A stretch of DNA of 64,000 bases from Actinomycetaceae bacterium. GTDB taxonomy: Bacteria > Actinomycetota > Actinomycetes > Actinomycetales > Actinomycetaceae. The notes beneath the pieces were generated by a model. The model worked only from the letters and a program-made list of their open reading frames with translations. It ran no database searches and was not told where the DNA came from. The stretch covers positions 1 to 64,000 of the forward strand of contig JAUNVP010000014.1 of assembly GCA_030537615.1 (NCBI GenBank), given 5' to 3'. A program made the position numbers and the translations under genes. How positions within the stretch are numbered: position 1 is the stretch's first letter; the number at the start of each line of letters is the position of its first letter. Below are positions 50,328 to 61,430 of this stretch, piece after piece.

Positions 50328-50335
50328 CCTGTACC
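50328..50335 (-). repeat. Unpaired CCTGTACC half-site (50.3 kb)
   Basis: It lies 51 bases before the SAM hydrolase start codon. No partner is present at 52 bp. It and the nearby full element give clustered sites in this promoter region. Confidence 0.75.
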
Positions 50336-50391
50336 GACGAACTGCCCGGCATGTGGCCTGAAAGGGAGAGGAGATGCCTCAGATCGTCCGC

Positions 50392-50455
50392 AAGGTACAG
50401 GCAGGAGCGGATTGCGGACTCCGTCGCAGCCGATAATGCCGTGAACCTGTACCTC
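50392..50455. repeat. GGTACAGG inverted-repeat element (50.4 kb)
   Basis: Half-sites are at 50394-50401 and 50446-50453, spaced 52 bp, between divergent genes. The inner third G of the usual GGTACAGGG is replaced by C. Confidence 0.92.
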
Positions 50456-50568
50456 ATGGTGAGGGGATGGAAGGGACTGGGTGGGGGTGATGGCGCGGGT
50501 GGCGGCAAAGGGTGCAAAGTGTCACGAAATGGTAACAAATCTTGAAATAGAGAGATAAGTGTAGGGAT

Positions 50569-50576
50569 CCTGTACC
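50569..50576 (-). repeat. Unpaired CCTGTACC half-site upstream of putP
   Basis: It lies in ATCCTGTACCTAACC, about 100 bases before putP, without a partner. Confidence 0.75.
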
Positions 50577-50678
50577 TAACCGGATAGGCTCTCTTGTCGA
50601 TGGATGCACCCATTGTGCGGCACGCCGAATCCGGCGCTCGTTCCCACCATCACTACCTTGACCAGGAAGGGATTTCCA

Positions 50679-52169
50679 ATGGCGGATGTCACTTACCAGG
50701 CCATCGCTATGATCGCGTATCTCGTTGCGATGATCATGATCGGTCTATTTGCCTACAATCGCACGAGCGATTTCGACGATTACATGTTGGCTGGGCGGCG
50801 CCTCGGTCCCGCGGTGGCGGCCCTGTCTGCCGGCGCGTCCGATATGTCCGGCTGGCTCCTCATGGGCCTGCCCGGCGCAATCTACGCGAACGGCCTCATT
50901 GACGGATGGATCGCTGTCGGTCTCACCATCGGTGCTTGGCTCAACTGGAAGTTTGTCGCTCCGCGTCTGCGGTCGTACTCCCAAGTGTCAGCAAACTCCA
51001 TTACTGTACCTTCATTCCTTGGGTCTCGTTTGCGCGACGACAAGCACATTATCCGCATTGTGGCGGGCATCATTATCATGGTGTTCTTCACCTTCTACGT
51101 CTCCTCCGGCATGGTCGCAGGCGGTACCTTCTTCGAATCGTCGTTCGGAATGGAGTACCACCTCGGCATGGCTCTTGTAGCCGGAATCGTCGTTATCTAC
51201 ACGCTGGTGGGTGGTTTCCTCGCAGTCTCGTGGACCGACCTGGTGCAGGGCATCATGATGGTGACGGCACTTGTACTTGTACCTATCGTGGGAATTATGC
51301 ATGTCGGTGGCTTCGGTGAAATGGTCTCCACCATTAAAGAGGTCGACCCGACCATCCTATCCACCACTAAAGGTGCGGTAACTGGCGCGACCGTGATGGG
51401 TATTATTTCCGCTTTTGCATGGGGACTCGGCTACTTTGGTCAGCCGCACATTATCGTGCGCTTTATGGCACTTCGCTCCGCGAAAGAATCTGTTAGAGCA
51501 CGCCGCATCGGCATTGGGTGGATGATCCTAGCAGTCATCGGCGCAGGTATGACCGCGCTAGTCGGAGTCGCGGTATACCAGCACGACCAAGCTCAACTCG
51601 ACAACCCCGAGTCGGTATTCATCACCCTCGGCCAGCTCCTGTTCCACCCCCTCATCGCAGGCTTCATGCTGGCCGCCATCTTAGCTGCAATCATGTCGAC
51701 GATCTCATCACAGCTTCTCGTCACGTCCTCCGCCATCGTTGAAGACATTTACCGTGCATTTACGAAGCGCGACCTGTCGGGTAACGACGGCATATTGCTT
51801 GGTCGTATGGCAGTAGCGGGCGTATCCGTTCTTGCTGCGATCCTCGCCTGGCCGCGTTCAGACACCATTCTTGGCCTAGTGGCGTTCGCCTGGGCCGGCT
51901 TCGGGGCATCTTTTGGAGTCACAGTGCTTCTCGCTCTCTACTGGCGTAAGTTCACCGCGCAGGGCGCAATCGCAGGCATGATCGTTGGTGCCGTGACCGT
52001 TGGGGTGTGGGGCAATATTTCCGGGGGCATCTTCGATTTGTATGAAATCCTCCCCGGATTCCTCTTCAACCTCATTGTCGCGGTGGCTGTATCGAAGGCC
52101 ACCTATCAAGAGAATCCAGACATTCAAGCAGAGTTTGATGAAGCGCTCGCTGGAGTCGCCTCCGACTAA
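50679..52169 (+). CDS. putP: Sodium/proline symporter
   Basis: A 496-residue sodium:solute symporter with about 13 membrane segments. The family region NRTSDFDDYMLAGRRLGP is followed by SAGASDMSGWLLMGLPGA, whose serine and aspartate bind sodium and proline, and by GYFGQPHIIVRFMA. The ATG at 50679 follows AGGAAGGGAT and gives the standard length; a frame from 50604 would add 25 residues. It is followed by putA, so imported proline is fed directly to oxidation. A hairpin between the genes may adjust their ratio. Confidence 0.95.
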   Translation: MADVTYQAIAMIAYLVAMIMIGLFAYNRTSDFDDYMLAGRRLGPAVAALSAGASDMSGWLLMGLPGAIYANGLIDGWIAVGLTIGAWLNWKFVAPRLRSYSQVSANSITVPSFLGSRLRDDKHIIRIVAGIIIMVFFTFYVSSGMVAGGTFFESSFGMEYHLGMALVAGIVVIYTLVGGFLAVSWTDLVQGIMMVTALVLVPIVGIMHVGGFGEMVSTIKEVDPTILSTTKGAVTGATVMGIISAFAWGLGYFGQPHIIVRFMALRSAKESVRARRIGIGWMILAVIGAGMTALVGVAVYQHDQAQLDNPESVFITLGQLLFHPLIAGFMLAAILAAIMSTISSQLLVTSSAIVEDIYRAFTKRDLSGNDGILLGRMAVAGVSVLAAILAWPRSDTILGLVAFAWAGFGASFGVTVLLALYWRKFTAQGAIAGMIVGAVTVGVWGNISGGIFDLYEILPGFLFNLIVAVAVSKATYQENPDIQAEFDEALAGVASD

Positions 52170-52229
52170 ACTCCTCTGATACGTACCGACTTACGTCGTA
52201 GGCCACTAGAGTAGGAACCAACGGCACAT

Positions 52230-52264
52230 CCGCAGGTGCTACCCGTGAAGGGTGGCACCTGCGG
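52230..52264 (+). terminator. Hairpin between putP and putA (terminator or attenuator)
   Basis: A 15-bp stem pairs 52230-52244 with 52250-52264 (CCGCAGGTGC with GCACCTGCGG at the base, one G-U pair) around the loop GTGAA. No U-run follows. It ends 45 bases before the putA start and 61 bases after putP. Confidence 0.65.
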
Positions 52265-52308
52265 CGATTGAGGCCGCGCTGATGCGGCACGGAGACGAAA
52301 GGGACAAC

Positions 52309-55300
52309 ATGCCAGCTGAACCGCACCCAACGGATTTCACTTCGATTGCCGAAAAGGCGCTCGCCACTTCCCGGAAATGGGCGAATGCGTCAAATAACTA
52401 CCCGATTGATCGCGCCGCCAAACTACTTGCCGATGTACTCGAAGATGAGGCCGGCCTGGACTACACGGTCGCCTTCGTCGATGGCGTCGTTCGTCCGGAG
52501 GATCAGGAGGTCGCCGCCCGCCACCTCGCCGAGATCGGAGGCCTCAACCCAAAGTTCCTTCCCTGGCACTTGCGCACACCGGCGCTCGTCGGCGGAACTG
52601 TCGGGAAATTCATCCCTGAAATTTCCGTTCCAGCGGCTCGCAGAGCTTTCAGGATCCTCGTCGGCGATCTCGTCGTCGATGTCACGGACGATAAATTAGG
52701 GCCCGCCATTCAACGCCTTAAATCCGAAGGATCTCGCCTCAACATGAACCTATTGGGCGAGGCCGTGCTCGGTGACACGGAGGCGGAGAAGCGTCTGGCT
52801 GATACGCGGAAACTGCTTGAACGAGACGACGTCGACTACGTTTCCCTCAAGGTTTCGGCAGTCACCGGCCCTCACAATCCGTGGGGATATGACGAAGTTG
52901 TCGACCATGCGGTCGAACAACTTCTGTCGATCTACCAGTACGCCGCGCAGCATCCAGGTGCGAAGTTCATCAACCTGGATATGGAGGAATACCGCGATCT
53001 CCACCTGACCATCGATGTGTTTAAGCGGATTCTTGACCGCCCCGAAATGCTCGAACTTGAGGCCGGCATCGTCCTCCAAAGTTACCTGCCCGACACGCTC
53101 GACGCGATGAAGGACCTCCAGGAGTGGGCAGCCGCGCGGCGCGCCCGCGGTGGTGCGCCGATTAAGGTGCGCGTCGTCAAGGGCGCGAATCTGGCGATGG
53201 AGCGAGTCGACGCCCTCATGCGCGGCTGGGAGCTGACCACGTGGGAATCGAAGCAAGCAACTGACGCGAATTATTTGCGGATTCTCGATTGGGCGATGAC
53301 TCCTGAGCGGATCGCTAATATCCGGTTAGGAATCGCCGGACACAACCTCTTCACACTCGCCGCAGCCTGGGAGCTTGCGGGCGAACGCGGAGTGCGCGAC
53401 GGCATAGAGGTCGAAATGCTTTCCGGCATGGCAACGCAGCAGGCGTCGGCCGTGCGCGAGGACGTGGGAGACCTCCTGCTTTACGTTCCGGTCGTCCACC
53501 CCGAGGAATATGACGTTGCCATTTCCTACCTCGTGCGCAGGCTCGAAGAGAACTCGGCCGACGAGAACTTCATGGCCTCAATCTTCGATATTGGGACCTC
53601 GGCAACAGCATTCGACAAGGAGAAGAAACGTTTCCTCGCCGCAGTTCAGCAGATGGAGCGGGAGGGCGATCGTCGGGTCGGTCCCAATCGACTGCAGGAT
53701 CGCACGAGCGAAACGGAGGCCGATATTGCTAAGCCGGTGCGATCCCCGTCGGGAGACTGGACCTTCAATAACACACCGGACTCCGACCCCGCCCTCCCCG
53801 CCAACCTCGAGTGGGCGCGAGGCATTGCTTCGCGAGTAAACGATTCGACGCTCGGTGTCGACACCATCGACGCCGCGTTGATCTCGACTCATGATGAGCT
53901 TGACCGCGCCATTGCGAAGGCTCGGCGCGGCGGTGGAAAGTGGGCGAAGAAGAGTGCGGCAGAACGCGCCGACATTCTCCATAAGGCGGGTGTCGAGATC
54001 TGTCGGCGTCGCGGCGATCTCATTGAAGTAGCCGGATCCGAACTGGGTAAATCTCTTGAACAAGCTGATATTGAAGTGTCGGAAGCCGCCGATTTTGCCC
54101 ACTATTACGCTGAGCAAGCAAAGGAACTTGAGAAGCTTCACGGCGCGCAGTTCCATCCCGCAGGGCTCACCCTCGTAACCCCACCGTGGAACTTCCCGCT
54201 TGCGATTCCTGCCGGCGGAGTGTTGGCCGCGCTCGCGGCAGGGTCCCCAGTCATCCTCAAGCCAGCATCGCTTGCGAAGCGCTGTGGGGCTGTCATCGCC
54301 GAGTGCTTGTGGGAGGCCGGGGTGCCGCGCGACGTCCTCATCCTCGCCCAGGTAGGGGAGCGTGAACTCGGGCGTGAACTCGTGACCGATCCGCGCATCG
54401 AACGGGTCGTACTGACCGGCGGCGCGGAAACTGCGGAGCTGTTCCGGTCATGGGATCCAACCCTTAATATCATGGCGGAGACATCCGGCAAGAACGCAAT
54501 CATCATCACCCCGTCGGCGGACCTTGACCTTGCGGTGAAAGACGTCGTCAATTCAGCATTCGGCCATGCGGGACAAAAATGCTCGGCGTGCTCGTATGTC
54601 ATTCTCGTCGGTTCCACTGGATTCTCCCGGCGAGTGCGTAATCAGCTCCTCGACGCAGTGCGTTCGCTGAATATTGGATGGGCAGATGATCTCTCGGTTG
54701 AGATGGGGCCGCTTTCGTCCGAACCGGGGGAGAAGCTTCTCGCCGGCCTGACGACCTTAGAGCCGGGGCAAAAGTGGGAGCTCAAACCTCGGCGTCTTGA
54801 CGATACCAACCGGTTGTGGAGTCCCGGCGTTCGCTCTGGCGTCCAGCCGGGGAGCGAGTACCATCTCGTTGAATACTTCGGTCCGATTCTGGGAGTCATG
54901 CGCGTCGATACTCTCGATGAGGCCATCGAGGCACAGAACATGGTCGATTTCGGCCTCACCGCCGGCCTCCACTCGCTCGATGCCGACGAGATCAACTTCT
55001 GGTTGAACAATGTGCAGGCGGGTAACGTGTACGTCAACCGCGGTATTACCGGCGCAATCGTACGGCGTCAGCCTTTCGGCGGGTGGAAGCGTTCCGTTGT
55101 TGGCACCGGTGCGAAGGCGGGCGGTCCGAACTACCTGTTTGGCTTCGGTGACTTCACTTCGGTCCCGCTGGTAACCGACCAAGAGCGGGAAAACAGTGAT
55201 TTCCCACCCGTCGTAGAACGCGAAGCGCACGTCAAAAAGCCGCAGTTGCGCGACCTCCTCCACGTTGCTGCTGATTTGCTCGACGAGGACGAGTACGAGC

Positions 55301-55908
55301 ATCTCGTCGAAGCCGTCGAATCGGATCAGCATGCGGTTGATACGGAGTTCGACGTCTGCCACGATCCCAGCCGAGTTGGAGTGGAACGGAATGTGCTGCG
55401 CTACATTCCAACTCCCGTCACTATTCGAGCAGGCAAGGACGCGTCGATGTTTGACCTGTTGAGGACGCTGTCGGCTGGCCTCGCGGTCGGAGAAATCACC
55501 CATTACGATCCGTCCGATCAAAGCGCCTATTCTCGCTCACATTCTGGGGGCGGCGTCACTGAAATGGGACTTACGGTTTCGACGCCGGACTTCCTCCCAA
55601 CCGAACTGTCCATCACCCTCGCGAACTACGGTGTTGAGGTGCTGGTGGAGAACGCCAAGCGGTTCCGGGAGCGTCTCGCGGATTCGCCGCTTTCGTTGGA
55701 TGAGCGTATCCGCGTTATTGGCGAGGATGGAGACGAGATTCGCCGAGCGGTCCAAGGCTCGATCGATGTCGCGGTGTGGGACGGACCGGTAACCAATGCC
55801 GGACGGATTGAGATCCTGCCGTTCGTGCACGAACAGGCTGTCTCGATTACTAACCACCGTTTCGGGAACCGAACACCACTTGAAGATGAGGTGCTGGTCG
55901 ACGACTGA
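52309..55908 (+). CDS. putA: Bifunctional proline dehydrogenase / delta-1-pyrroline-5-carboxylate dehydrogenase
   Basis: Oxidises proline to glutamate in two steps. The FAD-dependent proline dehydrogenase barrel occupies about residues 1-480 (FINLDMEEYRDLHLT, VLQSYLPDT, VRVVKGANLAME). The aldehyde dehydrogenase domain at about 510-1010 has TPPWNFPLAIPAGG, ETSGKNAIII and HAGQKCSACSYV with catalytic Cys758. About 190 further residues form a C-terminal domain common in long PutA types. There is no N-terminal ribbon-helix-helix, so it should not be a repressor. The 1199-residue chain starts at the ATG 52309 after AAAGGGA; 52252 is a less likely start. Confidence 0.95.
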   Translation: MPAEPHPTDFTSIAEKALATSRKWANASNNYPIDRAAKLLADVLEDEAGLDYTVAFVDGVVRPEDQEVAARHLAEIGGLNPKFLPWHLRTPALVGGTVGKFIPEISVPAARRAFRILVGDLVVDVTDDKLGPAIQRLKSEGSRLNMNLLGEAVLGDTEAEKRLADTRKLLERDDVDYVSLKVSAVTGPHNPWGYDEVVDHAVEQLLSIYQYAAQHPGAKFINLDMEEYRDLHLTIDVFKRILDRPEMLELEAGIVLQSYLPDTLDAMKDLQEWAAARRARGGAPIKVRVVKGANLAMERVDALMRGWELTTWESKQATDANYLRILDWAMTPERIANIRLGIAGHNLFTLAAAWELAGERGVRDGIEVEMLSGMATQQASAVREDVGDLLLYVPVVHPEEYDVAISYLVRRLEENSADENFMASIFDIGTSATAFDKEKKRFLAAVQQMEREGDRRVGPNRLQDRTSETEADIAKPVRSPSGDWTFNNTPDSDPALPANLEWARGIASRVNDSTLGVDTIDAALISTHDELDRAIAKARRGGGKWAKKSAAERADILHKAGVEICRRRGDLIEVAGSELGKSLEQADIEVSEAADFAHYYAEQAKELEKLHGAQFHPAGLTLVTPPWNFPLAIPAGGVLAALAAGSPVILKPASLAKRCGAVIAECLWEAGVPRDVLILAQVGERELGRELVTDPRIERVVLTGGAETAELFRSWDPTLNIMAETSGKNAIIITPSADLDLAVKDVVNSAFGHAGQKCSACSYVILVGSTGFSRRVRNQLLDAVRSLNIGWADDLSVEMGPLSSEPGEKLLAGLTTLEPGQKWELKPRRLDDTNRLWSPGVRSGVQPGSEYHLVEYFGPILGVMRVDTLDEAIEAQNMVDFGLTAGLHSLDADEINFWLNNVQAGNVYVNRGITGAIVRRQPFGGWKRSVVGTGAKAGGPNYLFGFGDFTSVPLVTDQERENSDFPPVVEREAHVKKPQLRDLLHVAADLLDEDEYEHLVEAVESDQHAVDTEFDVCHDPSRVGVERNVLRYIPTPVTIRAGKDASMFDLLRTLSAGLAVGEITHYDPSDQSAYSRSHSGGGVTEMGLTVSTPDFLPTELSITLANYGVEVLVENAKRFRERLADSPLSLDERIRVIGEDGDEIRRAVQGSIDVAVWDGPVTNAGRIEILPFVHEQAVSITNHRFGNRTPLEDEVLVDD

Positions 55909-55925
55909 GCGTTCGTCTGAACTGT

Positions 55926-55970
55926 AAGCGGTGGGTGCGCGGCTTCTCGGGTCGGTACCCACCGCTTTCT
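55926..55970 (+). terminator. Terminator after putA
   Basis: AAGCGGTGGGT at 55926-55936 pairs with ACCCACCGCTT at 55957-55967 and is followed by TCTTAT, a Rho-independent type signal 18 bases past the stop. Confidence 0.88.
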
Positions 55971-56106
55971 TATGTAATCCGTACGTTTAGGCCGGTGCGG
56001 CTAGGTTGTACTGCTGTGGAGTTATCTGCCGGGTTTATTTTCCGTGGGGCTCCCCCTGTGGTCGATGCATTTTCTATTCTGAAGGTTCTTCGCACCCACC
56101 CATTCT

Positions 56107-56170
56107 TCGGTACAGGGTCGGGGCGTTTTCGGGCGCAGTGCGCCGCGAAAACCGCCCGACCCTGTACCTT
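56107..56170. repeat. GGTACAGG inverted-repeat element, extended palindrome (56.1 kb)
   Basis: Half-sites are at 56109-56116 and 56161-56168, spaced 52 bp. Most of the interior is also self-complementary (GGGTCGGGGCGTTTTCG against CGAAAACCGCCCGACCC). Confidence 0.95.
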
Positions 56171-56213
56171 GTTCGCTTGGGACGGCCTCACCCCTCCTTC
56201 GGTAATCCGATAA

Positions 56214-57596
<1,383 letters not shown>

Positions 57597-57650
57597 CTCA
57601 CGGTTCGACTCTGGCTCGACCGCTTATTTGCCGAGCTGGTGACGTGGTTT

Positions 57651-57690
57651 GAAGGAGGGGTGCTGGTGCAGTGCCCCTCCTTCTCCTTCC
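57651..57690 (+). terminator. Terminator after purA
   Basis: GAAGGAGGGG at 57651-57660 pairs with CCCCTCCTTC at 57674-57683, a 10-bp stem, followed by TCCTTCC. Confidence 0.75.
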
Positions 57691-57695
57691 CCACC

Positions 57696-57759
57696 GAGGT
57701 ACAGGGTTCGACGTTCTTATGGTGCTTGTTGTCCGATCAGTGCACTGACCCTGTACCCA
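57696..57759. repeat. GGTACAGG inverted-repeat element (57.7 kb)
   Basis: Half-sites are at 57698-57705 and 57750-57757, spaced 52 bp. It follows directly behind the purA terminator. Confidence 0.93.
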
Positions 57760-57936
57760 ATATCGAGTGGGAGCTTGCCTTGCGGCCGGGGTCTTCGCCG
57801 AGTGCTGAATCTGTACTTTCGGAAAGGAGCCGGGCGATACCTTCTACTGTCACCACCACACGTGCCCGTGTCTTCGACTTCTAGCGTGCTGATGGCGTCG
57901 GGATGAGAGGTCGAAGCAACGCCCCTTTCCCCGCAA

Positions 57937-57950
57937 TAATCGCAGGATTA
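57937..57950. promoter_or_regulatory. Short inverted repeat upstream of pckG
   Basis: TAATC-GCAG-GATTA forms a small dyad, with TGCAAT repeated nearby (57951 and about 57987). It may be a regulator site for pckG; support is weak. Confidence 0.3.
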
Positions 57951-58111
57951 TGCAATGGGACACAGTGAAGTTGGGACCTCCCGCCCGTGCAATTTGGGCC
58001 ACAATAAGCGATGATTAAAGAGTGACTGCGGTATCCCGAACAAATGCCGCGGGACAAGACCTGTGGATGCACCCGGCATCCAGGAAATACCCATGCCCAG
58101 GAGGCAAAAGT

Positions 58112-59947
58112 ATGACCGTATCAATCGAGGACGTCAAGGCAGTAGCCCCGTCCAACGCACCCGCTGATGTAATCGAATGGGTTGCGAAAATCGCAGACCT
58201 GACCAAGCCTGACCGCGTCGAATTTGTCGATGGTTCAGATGAAGAATGGGACCGTCTCACCTCTGAAATGGTTGAGTCGGGCATGTTCACGAAGCTGAGC
58301 GAGGACAAGCGTCCGAACTCCTTCCTCGCCCGCTCCAAGCCGTCCGATGTCGCCCGCGTCGAGTCCCGCACGTACATTTGCTCGGAGAAAGAAGAGGACG
58401 CCGGGCCGACCAATAACTGGGCAGATCCGAAGGAAATGAAAGAAACCCTTATGGGTGTCTTTGACGGCTCCATGAAGGGTCGCACGATGTACGTCATTCC
58501 GTTCTCCATGGGACCGCTGGGTGGCCCGATCTCGCAGCTCGGCATTGAGATCACGGACTCCCCGTACGTCGTGTGCAACATGCGCATCATGACCCGTATG
58601 GGCACGAAGGCGATGGATCTGATCAACGAGGGCGCCGTGTGGGTTCCCGCCGTTCACTCAGTGGGCGTTCCGCTCGCTGAGGGCGAGAAGGACGACACCT
58701 GGCCCTGCAACGACGAGAAGTACATTACGCACTTCCCGGAGACCAATGAGATTTGGTCATACGGTTCCGGCTACGGCGGCAACGCCCTCCTCGGAAAGAA
58801 GTGCTTCGCTCTCCGTATCGCTTCGACGATGGCTCGCCGCGACGGCTGGATGGCCGAGCACATGCTCATCCTCCGTCTGACTGATGAGAAGTCCGGCAAG
58901 CAGTACCACGTGACCGCGGCATTCCCGTCCGCCTGCGGTAAGACGAACCTCGCGATGCTCCAGCCGACCATCGAGGGCTACAAGGTTGAGACCGTGGGCG
59001 ATGACATTGCATGGATGCGTCCTGGCCCCGACGGCCGTCTTTACGCCATTAACCCCGAGGCTGGTTTCTTCGGTGTGGCTCCGGGAACGTCCTATGACAC
59101 CAACCCGATGGCAATGGACACGATGAAGGAAAACACCATCTTCACGAACGTTGCTCTGACGGATGACGGTGACGTGTGGTGGGAAGGCATCGACGGCGAC
59201 ACGCCCGATCACCTCATCGATTGGCACGGCAACGACTGGACCCCCGAGTCCGGTGAGAAGGCCGCGCATCCGAACTCCCGTTTCACCACCCCGGCCTCAC
59301 AGTGCCCGATTATTTGTGAGGATTGGGAAGCACCTCAGGGTGTGCCGGTTGACGCCATCTTGTTCGGAGGCCGCCGCGCGACTAACGTTCCGCTGGTTGC
59401 CGAGCAGTACGAGCCGGCTCACGGCGTGTTCATCGGCGCATCCGTTGCGTCCGAGCAGACCGCTGCCGCTGAAGGCTCGGTTGGTGCACTGCGCCATGAC
59501 CCATTCGCTATGCTCCCGTTCTGCGGCTACAACATGGCCGACTACTGGGGCCACTGGCTGGAGATGCAGAAGGAGCTTGGCGACAAGTTCCCGAAGGTCT
59601 ACCAGGTGAACTGGTTCCGCAAGGACGACGAGGGTAACTTTATGTGGCCTGGCTTTGGCGACAACTCGCGTGTTCTCGACTGGATCGTCCGCCGTGCCGC
59701 TGGCGAAGTTGAGGCTATCCCGGGTGTCACCGGCCTGTACCCGAAGTTCGAGGACTTCAACCTCGAGGGCCTCGACCTCGACAAGGAGACTTGGGACAAG
59801 CTCTTCGCCATCGATCCCGATGCATGGGCAGCCGAGATGGATGACACCGAGAAGTACTTCGCGCAGTTCGGCGATCACCTCCCTGAGGAGATCACCAACC
59901 AGCTGGCGAAGTTCCGCAAGCGTATTGAGGACGCCAAGAAGGCGTAA
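58112..59947 (+). CDS. pckG: Phosphoenolpyruvate carboxykinase (GTP)
   Basis: Converts oxaloacetate and GTP to phosphoenolpyruvate, linking the citric acid cycle with gluconeogenesis. The P-loop region [13 protein letters not shown] with its reactive cysteine marks the GTP-dependent class. [13 protein letters not shown] and [17 protein letters not shown] are also typical. The ATG at 58112, seven bases after AGGAGG, gives 611 residues, the usual length; a frame from 58022 adds 30 unlikely residues. Codon use is more strongly biased than in its neighbours, as in highly expressed genes. A CCTGTACC at 59734 reads TGLYPKF. Confidence 0.97.
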   Translation: MTVSIEDVKAVAPSNAPADVIEWVAKIADLTKPDRVEFVDGSDEEWDRLTSEMVESGMFTKLSEDKRPNSFLARSKPSDVARVESRTYICSEKEEDAGPTNNWADPKEMKETLMGVFDGSMKGRTMYVIPFSMGPLGGPISQLGIEITDSPYVVCNMRIMTRMGTKAMDLINEGAVWVPAVHSVGVPLAEGEKDDTWPCNDEKYITHFPETNEIWSYGSGYGGNALLGKKCFALRIASTMARRDGWMAEHMLILRLTDEKSGKQYHVTAAFPSACGKTNLAMLQPTIEGYKVETVGDDIAWMRPGPDGRLYAINPEAGFFGVAPGTSYDTNPMAMDTMKENTIFTNVALTDDGDVWWEGIDGDTPDHLIDWHGNDWTPESGEKAAHPNSRFTTPASQCPIICEDWEAPQGVPVDAILFGGRRATNVPLVAEQYEPAHGVFIGASVASEQTAAAEGSVGALRHDPFAMLPFCGYNMADYWGHWLEMQKELGDKFPKVYQVNWFRKDDEGNFMWPGFGDNSRVLDWIVRRAAGEVEAIPGVTGLYPKFEDFNLEGLDLDKETWDKLFAIDPDAWAAEMDDTEKYFAQFGDHLPEEITNQLAKFRKRIEDAKKA

Positions 59948-59961
59948 CTGTCTCTAGTACT

Positions 59962-59999
59962 AGTGGGTCCGTGCCAACAGGTACGGGCCCACTTTTCGT
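59962..59999 (+). terminator. Terminator after pckG
   Basis: AGTGGGTCCGT at 59962-59972 pairs with ACGGGCCCACT at 59983-59993 (one T-G pair), then TTTCGTTT. A typical Rho-independent terminator. Confidence 0.88.
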
Positions 60000-60007
60000 T
60001 TCCCCTC

Positions 60008-60071
60008 AAGGTACAGGGTTGGCGCAATCACGGCCTCTGTCGTCGGAAGAAAACCACTGACCCTGTACCTT
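60008..60071. repeat. GGTACAGG inverted-repeat element (60 kb)
   Basis: Half-sites are at 60010-60017 and 60062-60069, spaced 52 bp, directly behind the pckG terminator and upstream of purD. Confidence 0.94.
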
Positions 60072-60165
60072 GGTGAGATTGTGGTGTCACGATGCGGCAC
60101 GTATGCCGAAGGAACCGGTAAAGGTGCACAATAGTGGTGCAAGCACCGTTGGTTAGGAGCTCTTG

Positions 60166-61416
60166 ATGAAGATTTTGCTCGTCGGATCCGGAGGACGGGA
60201 ACACGCTCTCGCGCGTGCCCTTGTCGCGGGGACTACACACGAACTCTACTGCGCCCCGGGGAATGCAGGAACGGCCGCCCTGGGAAAGAATCTCAATCTA
60301 GACCAAAACGACGGCGAAGCGATTGCCGCGTGGGCGGCAGACAACCAGGTTGAGCTCGTCGTCATTGGGCCAGAGGCTCCACTGATTGCCGGTGTGGGGG
60401 ACGCAGTTCGTGCTGCGGGGATTCCGGTTTTTGGCCCCACTGCTGCAGCCGCGCGGTTGGAAGGTTCGAAGGCCTTTGCCAAAGAGATTATGGCCGAGGC
60501 AGGAGTCGCCACAGCTGAGTGTTTCCCATGTCGCACGATGGATGAAGTTGCGCGTGCCCTCACCGCGTTTCAACCGCCCTACGTGGTGAAAAATGACGGA
60601 CTTGCAGCCGGCAAGGGTGTTGTCGTAACCGACGATATTTCTGCCGCTCGCGCCCATGCTGAAGCCTGTCTCGCGTCTGCGGGAGGAGCTGTCGTCATCG
60701 AGGATTACCTCGAAGGCCCAGAAGTTTCACTGTTCTGTATTTCCGACGGGAAAACGGTTGTCCCACTCGAACCGGCGCAGGACTACAAACGAGCTTTAGA
60801 TAATAACGAGGGGCCGAACACCGGCGGCATGGGTGCGTATTCACCGCTTCCGTGGCTTCCGTCTGGTTTCGTCAATGAGGTCGTACGCGACGTCGCCCAA
60901 CCCGTGATTGACACGATGGCAAAGCGGGGCACTCCTTTCGTCGGGCTCCTGTATTGCGGTCTCGTGCAAACGGCCTCGGGGATCAAGGTCATCGAGTTCA
61001 ACGCGCGCTTTGGTGACCCGGAGACGCAGGTGGTGCTCCCTCGCCTCGAAACTCCGCTGGCGGAGGTCATCTATGCTGCGGCCATCGGCGAGTTGGATAC
61101 TGTCCCGACGCTCGAGTGGTCGACGCAGGCGGCGGTTGGTGTGGTCGTTGCGGCGGAAGGCTACCCGTCTGAACCGACGCTCGGGGGAAAGATCGGTGGT
61201 ATTGCCGAAGCGGAAATGATCGAGGGTGTTCAGGTGATTATCGCAGGCGCGAAAGAGGACGAGAATCGCAAGCTCGTGGTCTCTGGAGGCCGGGTTTTGT
61301 GTGTGTGCGCGCTAGGCGACACTGTCCCCGATGCGCGTGCCAAGGCGTACGAGGCTGTCGATCGCATTACTCTGCGCCGCTCGCATCACCGAAATGACAT
61401 TGCCTCCGGAATTTAA
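60166..61416 (+). CDS. purD: Phosphoribosylamine--glycine ligase
   Basis: Second step of purine synthesis, forming glycinamide ribonucleotide. This ATP-grasp enzyme of 416 residues has KILLVGSGGREHALA at the start, IGPEAPL, the glycine-rich KNDGLAAGKGVVV, and EFNARFGDPETQVVLPRL for metal and ATP binding. The ATG at 60166 follows AGGAG; TTG at 60163 is possible. purC lies about 2.1 kb downstream on the same strand, with a leftward kinase gene and an unknown gene between. Confidence 0.96.
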   Translation: MKILLVGSGGREHALARALVAGTTHELYCAPGNAGTAALGKNLNLDQNDGEAIAAWAADNQVELVVIGPEAPLIAGVGDAVRAAGIPVFGPTAAAARLEGSKAFAKEIMAEAGVATAECFPCRTMDEVARALTAFQPPYVVKNDGLAAGKGVVVTDDISAARAHAEACLASAGGAVVIEDYLEGPEVSLFCISDGKTVVPLEPAQDYKRALDNNEGPNTGGMGAYSPLPWLPSGFVNEVVRDVAQPVIDTMAKRGTPFVGLLYCGLVQTASGIKVIEFNARFGDPETQVVLPRLETPLAEVIYAAAIGELDTVPTLEWSTQAAVGVVVAAEGYPSEPTLGGKIGGIAEAEMIEGVQVIIAGAKEDENRKLVVSGGRVLCVCALGDTVPDARAKAYEAVDRITLRRSHHRNDIASGI

Positions 61417-61430
61417 TACCAGAAGCGCTA

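Larger units (their letters stand above)
50277..50678. other. Divergent intergenic region between SAM hydrolase and putP genes
   Basis: No gene is supported. It holds one full GGTACAGG element (50392-50455) and two lone half-sites (50328 and 50569), the densest group outside coding sequence. An AT-rich stretch at about 50525-50562 may contain the putP promoter, but no consensus pair stands out. AGGAAGG at about 50664 is the putP ribosome site. Confidence 0.6.
57597..58111. other. Intergenic region between purA and pckG
   Basis: This 515-base stretch has no supported gene; short frames here lack ribosome sites. It holds the purA terminator (57651-57683), a GGTACAGG element (57696-57759), and further on a TAATC/GATTA inverted repeat (57937-57950) and the pckG leader with AGGAGG at 58099-58104. 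The pckG promoter must lie between about 57930 and 58080. Confidence 0.6.

Noticed and set aside
57639..57906. Short frames behind purA
   Set aside because: They run through a terminator and a repeat element and have no ribosome site or recognisable content.
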